33,886 nt of DNA from Firmicutes bacterium UBA5493 (GTDB lineage: Bacteria; Bacillota; Limnochordia; Darwinibacteriales; Darwinibacteriaceae). Below are positions 17,124 to 24,003 of the stretch, piece by piece (the stretch's first letter is position 1; each line of letters starts with the position of its first letter). The DNA is taken from NCBI GenBank assembly GCA_002424045.1, contig DIPH01000002.1:74106-107991 (forward strand), written 5' to 3'. The position numbers and the translations under genes are program-made. The notes beneath the pieces are model-generated. The model worked only from the letters and a program-made list of their open reading frames with translations. It ran no database searches and had not been told where the DNA came from.

Positions 17124-17990
17124 TTATCCCTCCCTCAGCTTTTGCCTGACATTCGCATACATGATGGGGATGATCATGAAAAATAAGACCACGGCAATGG
17201 CACTGGCCCTGCCCGTATTGGAAAACTGGAACATCTCTTTGAACATTCTGTTAGCTATAACCTCGGTACCGAAGTTTCCATTTGTCATGACATAAATGAT
17301 GTCAAAGATCTTCAAAACATTGACCAGCATGGTGGTGATGACCATGGTCAACGCAGGTCGAAGTTCTGGAATTGTTATATGCCTGAAGACTTGCAGTTGG
17401 TTCGCCCCATCCACTTCCGCAGCTTCCACAAGCTCCTTAGGAATCCCCTTGTAGGCGGCGGATAAGAGAACCATACAATACCCCGTCCAGATCCAGAGCC
17501 CAACTGCGATTAAGGCAAAATTATTAATAGGACTTTCTAAGAGCCAGCCTTTGGGCTCAAAGCCAAAAATGACCAGAATCTGATTGAGCAGGCCAATCTG
17601 TTCAGAGCCTGGCGGCTTGTAGGTGTACATAAACTTCCAGACAACACCGGCACCCACAAAGGATATGGCCATGGGCATAAAAATGATGGACTTAGCAAAG
17701 CTCTCGTACTTCACCTTGTCAACCAAGATGGCAAATAACAGACCTAAGCCCACTGTACCGGCGGTAAAGAAGATCAGCCAAAGCAAGTTGTTCCTAAAGG
17801 CCGTGAGCATCACCCGCGATGTGAAGACATACTTGTAGTTTTCCAGGCCGACGAAAGCCTCAGAACGGCGATCTAGAAAGCTGAGATAGATGGTTTGCAA
17901 AGCGGGGTACATTTGATAGATCAAGAGAAAGAGTACCGCTGGACCGACATAAACCAGCGGAGTTAAACCATCTGTTTTCCGCCTCACCAC
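17124..17990 (-). CDS. Carbohydrate ABC transporter permease, MalF type
   Basis: This 288-residue permease of the CUT1 class has about six TM segments and the EAA loop EAAEVDGANQLQVFRHITIPELRPAL. It pairs with the MalG-type permease downstream. The reading frame is open to 18023, but the GTG at 17990 has GGAGG 7 bases upstream, and the residues before it (QLQGGG) are the ribosome site itself read as protein. A second GTG at 17987 is equally possible. A terminator-like hairpin lies between this gene and the binding-protein gene, as often seen where the binding protein is needed in excess. Confidence 0.94.
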   Translation of the reverse strand: MVRRKTDGLTPLVYVGPAVLFLLIYQMYPALQTIYLSFLDRRSEAFVGLENYKYVFTSRVMLTAFRNNLLWLIFFTAGTVGLGLLFAILVDKVKYESFAKSIIFMPMAISFVGAGVVWKFMYTYKPPGSEQIGLLNQILVIFGFEPKGWLLESPINNFALIAVGLWIWTGYCMVLLSAAYKGIPKELVEAAEVDGANQLQVFRHITIPELRPALTMVITTMLVNVLKIFDIIYVMTNGNFGTEVIANRMFKEMFQFSNTGRASAIAVVLFFMIIPIMYANVRQKLREG

Positions 17991-18013
17991 GACTCCCCCT
18001 CCCTGTAATTGGG

Positions 18014-18041
18014 AAAAAGGCACGCCCTATAAGGGCGCGCC
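18014..18041 (-). terminator. Intra-operon intrinsic terminator between binding-protein and permease genes
   Basis: On the minus strand GGCGCGCCCT and AGGGCGTGCC form a 10-bp stem (one G-U pair) around TAT, followed by five T residues. It lies in the 76-base gap between the binding-protein stop and the first permease start. Partial termination here would lower permease expression relative to the binding protein. The hairpin may also protect the upstream transcript from decay. Confidence 0.85.
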
Positions 18042-18066
18042 ATAGTCTACATATTATCCTAGAATC

Positions 18067-19332
18067 TTAGTAGCTATCTACCGCCACATTTTCGATGAAC
18101 TCCAGTACATCCAGGAGATTATCGCCACCTACATACATGAGGGTGCCTTCCCAGAATGCGCCGCCACCAATAGCAGCTGGCATGGAGTCAGAGCCATCAA
18201 ATCTAAAGACATCGGCTTCATTGAGAAGTCTTGCCATTTCACGGGTTAGATCATCGGGATAAACGGCGGGATTAATCTTGTTATTGGTGCCGAGTTTTCC
18301 AAGCCTATTGGCCCAGATTTCTTGGGCTTCTGCGCTGGCCAAGAAGTTCATGAATTCTGCAGCTTCAGGAGTGTCATTGAACTGTCCCATCATATCTCCC
18401 GCGCCGAGCATGGGATTGCCGTGTTCTGGTTTTATCATGGGGAACCCGAAGAATGCTACATCTTCACCAATGACCACGTCGGGATTGGCATCCAAAATAA
18501 AACTGGTAACGAAACTAGCTTGGCGATGCATCATGGCACGGGGAGGGTCCGCAAAGAGCTCTGCAACGGAGTCACCAAAGTTGGTTGACAACACCGTAAT
18601 CGGTCCGCCATAGACATAGTCGCTGTTCTTGGCAATCTTGCCAAAGATCTCGAAGGCCTCTTGTACTCTTGCGTCAGTCCAAGGAATCTCATGATCTACC
18701 CATTGGTCATAGACATCGGGGCCTGCGGTGCGGAGCATGATATCTTCGATCCAGTCGGTGGCAACCCAGCCACTGGCAGCTCCCGATTCAAGGCCGATAG
18801 CCCAAGGAGTATCACCATTAGCCACCATCTGATCCATTAGAGCTTCCATCTCATCCCAAGTGGTGGGAACCTCATAACCCCTTGCTACAAATTCGTCGGG
18901 GCGATACCAGACCAAGCTCTTGATATCAGCAGCAAACATCAGGGCATAGAAGCCATCTTTATAGGTGCCCAGCTCGATCCAGGCATCATTAACGTCTTCG
19001 TTTAGCATCTCTACATCAAGCACACCATTTAAGTCTACTAACGCACCTTGTTCAACATACTCCTTCATTGCTCCAGGACCAGGAAGGGCCGCAACGTCTG
19101 GAGGATTGCCAGCAGCAATACGAGTTTGCAGCAGTGTGGGCAAATCTCGAGTACCTTCAAATTGTACAGTAATACCCGTCTTAGCCGTAAAGGCGTCCAT
19201 TACTTCTTGGAAAGCTTCTAACTCTTGGCCACCCCATACGCCCATCATAGTCACAACACCTTGAGCGGACGCCCCCAGGGAGAGAGCAAGCACCAGCAAC
19301 ATACTGAATATTACCAATACACTCCTCTTCAT
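18067..19332 (-). CDS. Extracellular sugar-binding protein of a CUT1 ABC importer
   Basis: This solute-binding protein has 421 residues. The N-terminus MKRSVLVIFSMLLVLALSLGASA/QG is a signal peptide with an A-x-A cleavage site and no lipobox cysteine. Most Gram-positive binding proteins are lipoproteins, so this one is predicted to be soluble and is odd for a monoderm. The family 1 binding-protein pattern is clear: GVWGGQELEAFQEVMDAFTAKTGITVQFEGT, then LLQTRIAAGNPPDVAALPGPG and TTWDEMEALMDQM. The ATG at 19332 has AGGAGG 8 bases upstream; a TTG two codons earlier is less likely. It is the first gene of the transporter operon, behind a LacI-type operator. The substrate is unknown. Confidence 0.95.
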   Translation of the reverse strand: MKRSVLVIFSMLLVLALSLGASAQGVVTMMGVWGGQELEAFQEVMDAFTAKTGITVQFEGTRDLPTLLQTRIAAGNPPDVAALPGPGAMKEYVEQGALVDLNGVLDVEMLNEDVNDAWIELGTYKDGFYALMFAADIKSLVWYRPDEFVARGYEVPTTWDEMEALMDQMVANGDTPWAIGLESGAASGWVATDWIEDIMLRTAGPDVYDQWVDHEIPWTDARVQEAFEIFGKIAKNSDYVYGGPITVLSTNFGDSVAELFADPPRAMMHRQASFVTSFILDANPDVVIGEDVAFFGFPMIKPEHGNPMLGAGDMMGQFNDTPEAAEFMNFLASAEAQEIWANRLGKLGTNNKINPAVYPDDLTREMARLLNEADVFRFDGSDSMPAAIGGGAFWEGTLMYVGGDNLLDVLEFIENVAVDSY

Positions 19333-19359
19333 TTCCAAAACCTCCTTAGTTTTTGAGAA

Positions 19360-19373
19360 TGCAACCGGTTACA
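19360..19373. promoter_or_regulatory. LacI/GalR-family operator upstream of the sugar ABC transporter
   Basis: TGCAACCGGTTACA is a near-perfect 14-bp palindrome centred on CG, matching the general form of LacI/GalR-family sites. It sits 27 bases upstream of the binding-protein start codon, where a repressor would block transcription. No LacI-family regulator is encoded in the window, and I could not place -35/-10 boxes around it with confidence. Confidence 0.7.
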
Positions 19374-19474
19374 TTTTTTGAATACAAACAACGACTAATG
19401 TGAATATTAGCTATGTGGGAGTTAAAACCCTTTTAATTATTGGATTTTTTTCGGTCTTTTTTAGGCAATACTCC

Positions 19475-20377
19475 CTAGAACAACAGTAAGACAATGGGCA
19501 ACAAAACGAAACTCAAGATAGTAGGAATGACTACCCCCATCGCGGCAAGCTCCTCATCGGCATTGTAACTTGCCGCGACCAGAGCCGTCGTCACAAGCGG
19601 AGGCATAGAGAGCATCACGAGAAGGATAGTCTTCAATTCCGCAGGCAGTTGAACAAGGCCCAAGACGATGACTCCCACTAGGGGGCTGAGCAGCAAACGA
19701 TGTAACACGACGCTCCAAACTTCTCGTCTCGGTTTTAGACCTTCTTCAAACAGATGGACCACCAGAGCACCAATAATCAGCATAGCTGAACCCACCGTGA
19801 TGTTACCTATGATCTCCATCGCTCCATAAAGGGGGCTTGGTATGGAAACTCCCAGCAAACCTGACGCTAGACCCAAGAGGAGTCCAAGCATATTAGCGTT
19901 GAGCAAGCGTTTAACATTGAATTTCGTCCCTGACCGAAAGTTGGAGACCCCATAGGTCCAGTAAAAGAGACCTGCACCTAATTCGAATAATACGGCATAG
20001 ACCACATATGGGGTGCCGAAAAGGACGGAGATAATGGGCACAGGCAAGAAGATATTATTCCCGTTGGTACAAAGAATTTGATAGGTGCCAAAGGTCATGC
20101 CCTGAAGGCCAAAGAATCTTGCACTATAGTGGGCGGTCACGGCCAAGATAACGGACGTTCCTAAGCCCACTGCAGTAAAAATCCACCCTTGCTGGAGGGC
20201 AGGGAGATCAATGTTATTATACATCGAAACAAAGAGCAGAGTTGGCAAGGTTATGCGTACCACCAGGCTACTTAAGCGGCGGCAAAAATCAAGATCTAAG
20301 AATTTCGTTCGGTACAAATAGCCACCTAAGGCCATAAGTAGAATTAGCATAAGAAAGGGTTCCAAGACTCTAAGCAC
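19475..20377 (-). CDS. AEC family (auxin efflux carrier-like) transporter
   Basis: This 300-residue integral membrane protein has about ten hydrophobic segments arranged as two five-helix halves. The AEC hallmarks are an asparagine in the helix break (LCTNGNNIFLPVPII) and the second-half segment MLSMPPLVTTALVAASYNAD. Bacterial members export or take up small organic anions such as malate, so the substrate here is undetermined. The GTG start follows GGAGG at 10 bases. It diverges from the anchored beta-repeat protein gene, and the transporter operon lies downstream in the same direction without a clear terminator in the 140-base gap. Confidence 0.9.
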   Translation of the reverse strand: MLRVLEPFLMLILLMALGGYLYRTKFLDLDFCRRLSSLVVRITLPTLLFVSMYNNIDLPALQQGWIFTAVGLGTSVILAVTAHYSARFFGLQGMTFGTYQILCTNGNNIFLPVPIISVLFGTPYVVYAVLFELGAGLFYWTYGVSNFRSGTKFNVKRLLNANMLGLLLGLASGLLGVSIPSPLYGAMEIIGNITVGSAMLIIGALVVHLFEEGLKPRREVWSVVLHRLLLSPLVGVIVLGLVQLPAELKTILLVMLSMPPLVTTALVAASYNADEELAAMGVVIPTILSFVLLPIVLLLF

Positions 20378-20571
20378 GTTTTTTCTTCCTCCAAGTTAAG
20401 CTTTCGATTCGATGCTTGATTCCACTTCGCATCCTTTTGTCCTGCACCTATAGCCCCTCTGCAAGGCACTTTTTTCTTGTTACATAACGAAAGCACCCAC
20501 GGTCTTGCAGGTATTTGCCGTGTTGAGACGAATTCATCCAACAACTAGTTTGTTTAATGAGGGGTGATTGG
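20378..20571. other. Divergent intergenic region with inverted repeats
   Basis: The 194-base gap between two divergent genes contains the pair CTGCAAG (20459-20465) and CTTGCAG (20504-20510). Overlapping these is the pair CCTGCA (20441-20446) and TGCAGG (20506-20511). These could be operator half-sites or arms of a leader hairpin. It matches no riboswitch class I can recall, and I see no strong promoter on either strand. Confidence 0.35.
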
Positions 20572-21135
20572 GTGTCTAAGTACGAAAGGCTCATTATTTA
20601 TCCATTGTTGTTCATCGCTTTGTTCTGTGCGTTAACAGGCGTTAATGTAGTAAGTGCAACCCAGCAGATCTTTGATAAGATTGTGGCTCGGGAGATTGTC
20701 GTAGTCAACAATGAAGGAAACACCGTGGCTTCACTAAAATATAATCAGGCCAAAGAAGACGTGAGCCTAGAGCTTTTCAATGATGACGGCAAACGGGTAG
20801 TCTCGCTTTTGTCTTACGAAGATGGCGGTGCAATTGGAGTCTTCAATCAAGAAGGGCACCTCACTGTAGCCATGCAAAATGAGGACAAAGCCGGTAGCGT
20901 TTTCCTCTACAACGGTACCAGCAAGATGACAAAATTGGTAGGCTTACGTTCGGGTCTCTATGGAGGAGTCATGGAAGTTAATAATGCGGAGGGTCTTCCC
21001 ACAGGTATTATAGGGAATAACGTCCATAATAACGGGTATATTGGCCTCTTCAAAGGAGAGTTACTGGGCTTTTTGACGCCCCAGATTATGCTCAACGTCA
21101 CGGATGAAGGCGCAAGTATTTTCCGAGCAGAATAG
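20572..21135 (+). CDS. Membrane-anchored beta-repeat protein of unknown function
   Basis: This 187-residue protein has an N-terminal hydrophobic segment (about residues 8-29, signal peptide or anchor). It then has degenerate repeats of about 20-25 residues of the form 'vvvNNEGNtVaSLk / LElFNDDGKrVvSLl / IGVFNQEGHLTVAM'. Such D/N-x-x-G-K-x-x-x-x-L repeats occur in surface or solenoid-like hypothetical proteins; I recognise no characterised member. I chose the GTG at 20572 because GAGGGG lies 7 bases upstream. An ATG at 20557 overlaps that site. The gene is followed by a strong hairpin and stands alone. Confidence 0.75.
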   Translation: MSKYERLIIYPLLFIALFCALTGVNVVSATQQIFDKIVAREIVVVNNEGNTVASLKYNQAKEDVSLELFNDDGKRVVSLLSYEDGGAIGVFNQEGHLTVAMQNEDKAGSVFLYNGTSKMTKLVGLRSGLYGGVMEVNNAEGLPTGIIGNNVHNNGYIGLFKGELLGFLTPQIMLNVTDEGASIFRAE

Positions 21136-21141
21136 CAGACC

Positions 21142-21187
21142 GAAAAACAAGACTCCCAAGGGCAACACATCAACCCTTGGGAGTCTT
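21142..21187. terminator. Bidirectional intrinsic terminator
   Basis: AAGACTCCCAAGGG (21149-21162) and CCCTTGGGAGTCTT (21174-21187) form a perfect 14-bp stem with an 11-base loop between convergent genes. The minus strand has the better T-run (TTGTTTTTC, ending at 21142), so it mainly ends the feo operon. It also lies 13 bases after the plus-strand gene. Confidence 0.92.
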
Positions 21188-21194
21188 TCATGTA

Positions 21195-21470
21195 CTATAC
21201 AGCAGCTTGATAATCTTCCAATAGAGCTCTGCCCTTTTCCGTTATAGTCCAAGTCTTAAGGGGTTCTTTCTGACACATGCTTGCATAAGGACACCTACCA
21301 CAAGGCCGGTCCTGGCAATTTAAACTCGCATCCTCTAACAAGTATCCCAGACGCACAAGCTCTGCAAAGCCCTCTTCCACAAGGGGTACGGGACTGTCAA
21401 GCTTGACTGCAAGATTCGACTTCGACACATAATCAGCCTTGTAGATCTCCAATAGAAGCTGCTTTAACAT
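21195..21470 (-). CDS. FeoC-like winged-helix protein with four-cysteine (Fe-S type) motif
   Basis: This small protein of 91 residues has an N-terminal winged-helix fold (LLLEIYKADYVSKSNLAVKLDSPVPLVEEGFAELVRLGYL). A cysteine cluster follows at C52, C57, C60 and C66 (C-x4-C-x2-C-x5-C), then a second wing (TWTITEKGRALL). This matches FeoC in layout: FeoC proteins bind an Fe-S cluster and regulate or stabilise FeoB. It is the third gene after feoA and feoB, 21 bases after feoB. The start is uncertain: ATG at 21470 (GGAGG at 10 bases) or GTG at 21476 (4 bases). FeoC is best known from gammaproteobacteria, so the assignment is by form and position. Confidence 0.8.
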   Translation of the reverse strand: MLKQLLLEIYKADYVSKSNLAVKLDSPVPLVEEGFAELVRLGYLLEDASLNCQDRPCGRCPYASMCQKEPLKTWTITEKGRALLEDYQAAV

Positions 21471-21491
21471 ATACACCACACCTCCGGTGCT

Positions 21492-23504
21492 TTAGGAAAA
21501 TCCCAGTAAACGACCAACTTGAAAGACGAGGACCGCGAGTACCCAGGCAATGGCAAAGGTATAGGTTGCTGAGAAGAGAGCCCATTTTGCAGAGCCTGTC
21601 TCTTTCTTTATTGTGCCTAACGTGGCCGCGCAGGGGGTATAGAGCAGCGTCATAACCATAAATGAGATGGCTGTCAAGGGTGTAAAGACCTCACGGATGG
21701 CCATAACGAGTTCCATCCCCTCTTCCACACCAGCATAGACCATACCTAGTATTGCCACTACAGCCTCCTTGGCTGCAATCCCCGAAAATAGGCCCACTGC
21801 AGCCTGCCAGTTTCCAAAACCTGCTGGTTCAAAAATCGGAGCAATCAAGAGTCCAATCCTGCCCAAGATGCTTTCGGCACCATAGGGTTCTACTCCCACA
21901 GGTAGCACAGCCAACACCCAAAGCAAACTCACCACCGCAAATATGGTGGTTCCGGCCCGAGTCAGGAAGCCTGAGACATTATCCCACATATTGCGAAGCA
22001 CATTACCTAAAGTTGGTTTGCGGTACGGTGGCAGCTCCATAATGAAGTGGGAGGTTTCTCCCTTAAATAAGGTCTTGCTGAAGATTTTTCCCATGAGAAA
22101 GGCCACTAGGATCCCCAAAGCATACACCGAAAACAATACTAAGCCCCCATAGGAGGGGAAAAAGGCTGCAATAAACACCAGATAGATGGGGATTTTAGCA
22201 CCGCAGGACATGAAGGGATTAATGAGTATGGCAATCATGCGATCCTTCTTGCTCTCCAAGGTCCGTGTGGCCATCACTCCAGGAACATTGCAGCCAAAAC
22301 CGACAATCATGGAGATGAAGGTCTTGCCCTGCAAACCAACGGCTCGCATGGTGTTGTCCATGACATAGGCTGCCCTAGCCATGTACCCACTATCCTCCAA
22401 GAAGCCCATGAGCATATACAAGATCACGATAAGAGGCACAAACTCTATCACAGCCCCTACCCCACCAACGACTCCATTTTCAGCAAAATCGATCAACCAC
22501 TGGGGAGCGTTGACGGTGACCAGGAGGCTTTCTAATAACCCTCCAGCGTATTCTACCCCAGTTGCCATCCACCTACCAAGAAGGTCTTGACCGATGGCAA
22601 AGGTCAGTTGAAATACGATAAACATAATAACAGCGAAAATGGGCATACCCCAGTATTTATGGGTCAGAACGCGATCTACCTTGTCGGTGGTGGTCTGTAC
22701 CGCCACCTCAGGTCGTCGAACGACATCTTTTGTGACATCACCCACAAATTTGTAACGGCTATCCACGATTTCTAGTTGAAAATCCTCTGCCTGGACAGCC
22801 ATCTCATCCCAAAAACGAGTAAACTCGTCGGACCCCTGTAGCTTAAGGCTGACATCTACGACTTTCCTGAGGTATTCGTCGCCTTCTAAGAGTTTGAGAG
22901 CTAACCAGCCTGGAGGATAGGCCAAATCCCCATTCTTTAGCAAGTCTTCAAGCTCAGCTATCTTTCCATCGATGGACTCGCCATAGCTCAGGCGGACATG
23001 ACCATTAAGAGGAGCACGTATAGTGGCCGTCGCTGCCTCCATAAGCTCATCTATACCCTTGCGTTTACTGGCTACCGTCGGTATGACAGGTATCCCCAAA
23101 CGCCTAGAAAGGGCCTTTTCATCCACGGAAATCTGCCTAGCTTCGGCCTCATCCACCATATTTAAAGCCACCACAACCTTAGCTCCCATCTCCAACAGCT
23201 GGGTGGTCAGGTACAAATTCCGTTCGATATTCGTAGCATCAACTACATTAATCACCACATCGGGATTGCCAGTAAGAATGAACTCCCGGGCCACCACTTC
23301 GTCCTCAGAAAAGGCACCTAGACTGTACGTACCAGGCAAGTCCACCACAGTATACACCTGGTTTCCATGACGAGTCTGCCCTTCCTTGCGCTCTACAGTT
23401 ACTCCAGGCCAATTGCCCACGTGCTGATTCGCTCCTGTGAGTGCATTGAAGAGTGTGGTCTTTCCGCTGTTGGGATTGCCCATTAAGGCAATGGTAATCG
23501 GCAT
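21492..23504 (-). CDS. feoB: Ferrous iron transport GTPase/permease
   Basis: This 670-residue FeoB is the main ferrous iron importer of the inner membrane. The N-terminal G domain has G1 GNPNSGKT (residues 9-16), G3 DLPG (55-58) and G4 NMVD (115-118). After a spacer, the membrane domain carries two Gate motifs, with GFGCNVPGVMATRTLES and the later GIAAKEAVVAILGMVY and TPCAATLGTIKKETGS. I placed the start at the ATG at 23504, which follows AAGGGAG at 9 bases and gives MPITIALMGNPN. An ATG at 23528 directly after the feoA stop is the alternative. It is the middle gene of a Fur-controlled operon. Confidence 0.98.
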   Translation of the reverse strand: MPITIALMGNPNSGKTTLFNALTGANQHVGNWPGVTVERKEGQTRHGNQVYTVVDLPGTYSLGAFSEDEVVAREFILTGNPDVVINVVDATNIERNLYLTTQLLEMGAKVVVALNMVDEAEARQISVDEKALSRRLGIPVIPTVASKRKGIDELMEAATATIRAPLNGHVRLSYGESIDGKIAELEDLLKNGDLAYPPGWLALKLLEGDEYLRKVVDVSLKLQGSDEFTRFWDEMAVQAEDFQLEIVDSRYKFVGDVTKDVVRRPEVAVQTTTDKVDRVLTHKYWGMPIFAVIMFIVFQLTFAIGQDLLGRWMATGVEYAGGLLESLLVTVNAPQWLIDFAENGVVGGVGAVIEFVPLIVILYMLMGFLEDSGYMARAAYVMDNTMRAVGLQGKTFISMIVGFGCNVPGVMATRTLESKKDRMIAILINPFMSCGAKIPIYLVFIAAFFPSYGGLVLFSVYALGILVAFLMGKIFSKTLFKGETSHFIMELPPYRKPTLGNVLRNMWDNVSGFLTRAGTTIFAVVSLLWVLAVLPVGVEPYGAESILGRIGLLIAPIFEPAGFGNWQAAVGLFSGIAAKEAVVAILGMVYAGVEEGMELVMAIREVFTPLTAISFMVMTLLYTPCAATLGTIKKETGSAKWALFSATYTFAIAWVLAVLVFQVGRLLGFS

Positions 23505-23528
23505 CACATTCTTCTCCCTTACATTCAT

Positions 23529-23759
23529 CTATTGATCCATACCAACGAGCATCTTCGCGGCTAAACCCCGTCCCAGGGCAATTTTGTGACCACCTAGACC
23601 AACAATTATAGGTCCTCGATCATTCTTTAGCACCTGAATCTGTGCACCTGTATTAAACCCCATCTCATAGAGCCGTCTCGTAGCAGAGCTTCCGGCCTGG
23701 ATCCGAGCTACTTTGCATCTATCACCCACATGTAAGTTGACAAGAGATAAATATTGCAC
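23529..23759 (-). CDS. feoA: Ferrous iron transport accessory protein (SH3-like)
   Basis: This 76-residue protein is the usual FeoA size. It has an SH3-like core (LSLVNLHVGDRCKVARIQ, then RRLYEMGFNTGAQIQVLKNDRGPIIVGLGGHKIALGRGLAAKMLV). FeoA is needed for full FeoB activity at the membrane. I placed the start at the GTG at 23759, preceded by GAGGAGG at 6 bases. The open frame continues to 23912, but those extra codons cover the promoter and Fur box. It is the first gene of the feo operon. Confidence 0.95.
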   Translation of the reverse strand: MQYLSLVNLHVGDRCKVARIQAGSSATRRLYEMGFNTGAQIQVLKNDRGPIIVGLGGHKIALGRGLAAKMLVGMDQ

Positions 23760-23785
23760 GGAGCCCCTCCTCTCTGGCATGACAC

Positions 23786-23800
23786 TGAAAATCATTCTCA
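23786..23800. promoter_or_regulatory. Fur box at the feo promoter
   Basis: The minus strand reads TGAGAATGATTTTCA, matching 12 of 14 defined positions in the 7-1-7 Fur consensus TGATAATnATTATCA. It starts 5 bases downstream of the -10 box, over the expected transcription start. This predicts repression by Fur with iron. It fits the feo genes it precedes. Confidence 0.9.
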
Positions 23801-23805
23801 TATAT

Positions 23806-23834
23806 ATAATATCCAGCTTGGACCTATCTGTCAA
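23806..23834 (-). promoter_or_regulatory. Vegetative promoter of the feoA-feoB-feoC-like operon
   Basis: The minus strand has TTGACA at 23834-23829, a 17-base spacer and TATTAT at 23811-23806. The -35 is perfect and the -10 has one mismatch. The Fur box lies immediately downstream, so the strong promoter is expected to be silent when iron is plentiful. Confidence 0.9.
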
Positions 23835-23942
23835 GATAGCCACACTTGAAAGATCACCTTTTTGGCGGCGTTTTCTTGAATATTGTAGTACAAAACTCTC
23901 CAAGCAAAGCACAGATCTAAGAAGGAATAACCAGACGTTAAA

Positions 23943-23990
23943 AGAATATGTACATTGTGAAAAACAAATTTAAGATGCTGTTCATATTCT
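23943..23990 (+). repeat. Inverted repeat in the leader of the proline-type operon
   Basis: AGAATATG (23943-23950) and CATATTCT (23983-23990) are perfect 8-base inverted repeats 32 bases apart. The second arm touches the GGAGG ribosome site at 23991. It could be a pair of operator half-sites or a leader stem acting near the ribosome site. No promoter boxes of good quality were found around it. Confidence 0.4.
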
Positions 23991-24003
23991 GGAGGTAATG
24001 CTA

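Noticed and set aside
23760..23912. N-terminal extension of FeoA
   Set aside because: The added 51 codons cover the promoter and Fur box, the result would be much longer than known FeoA, and a GTG with a good ribosome site exists at 23759.
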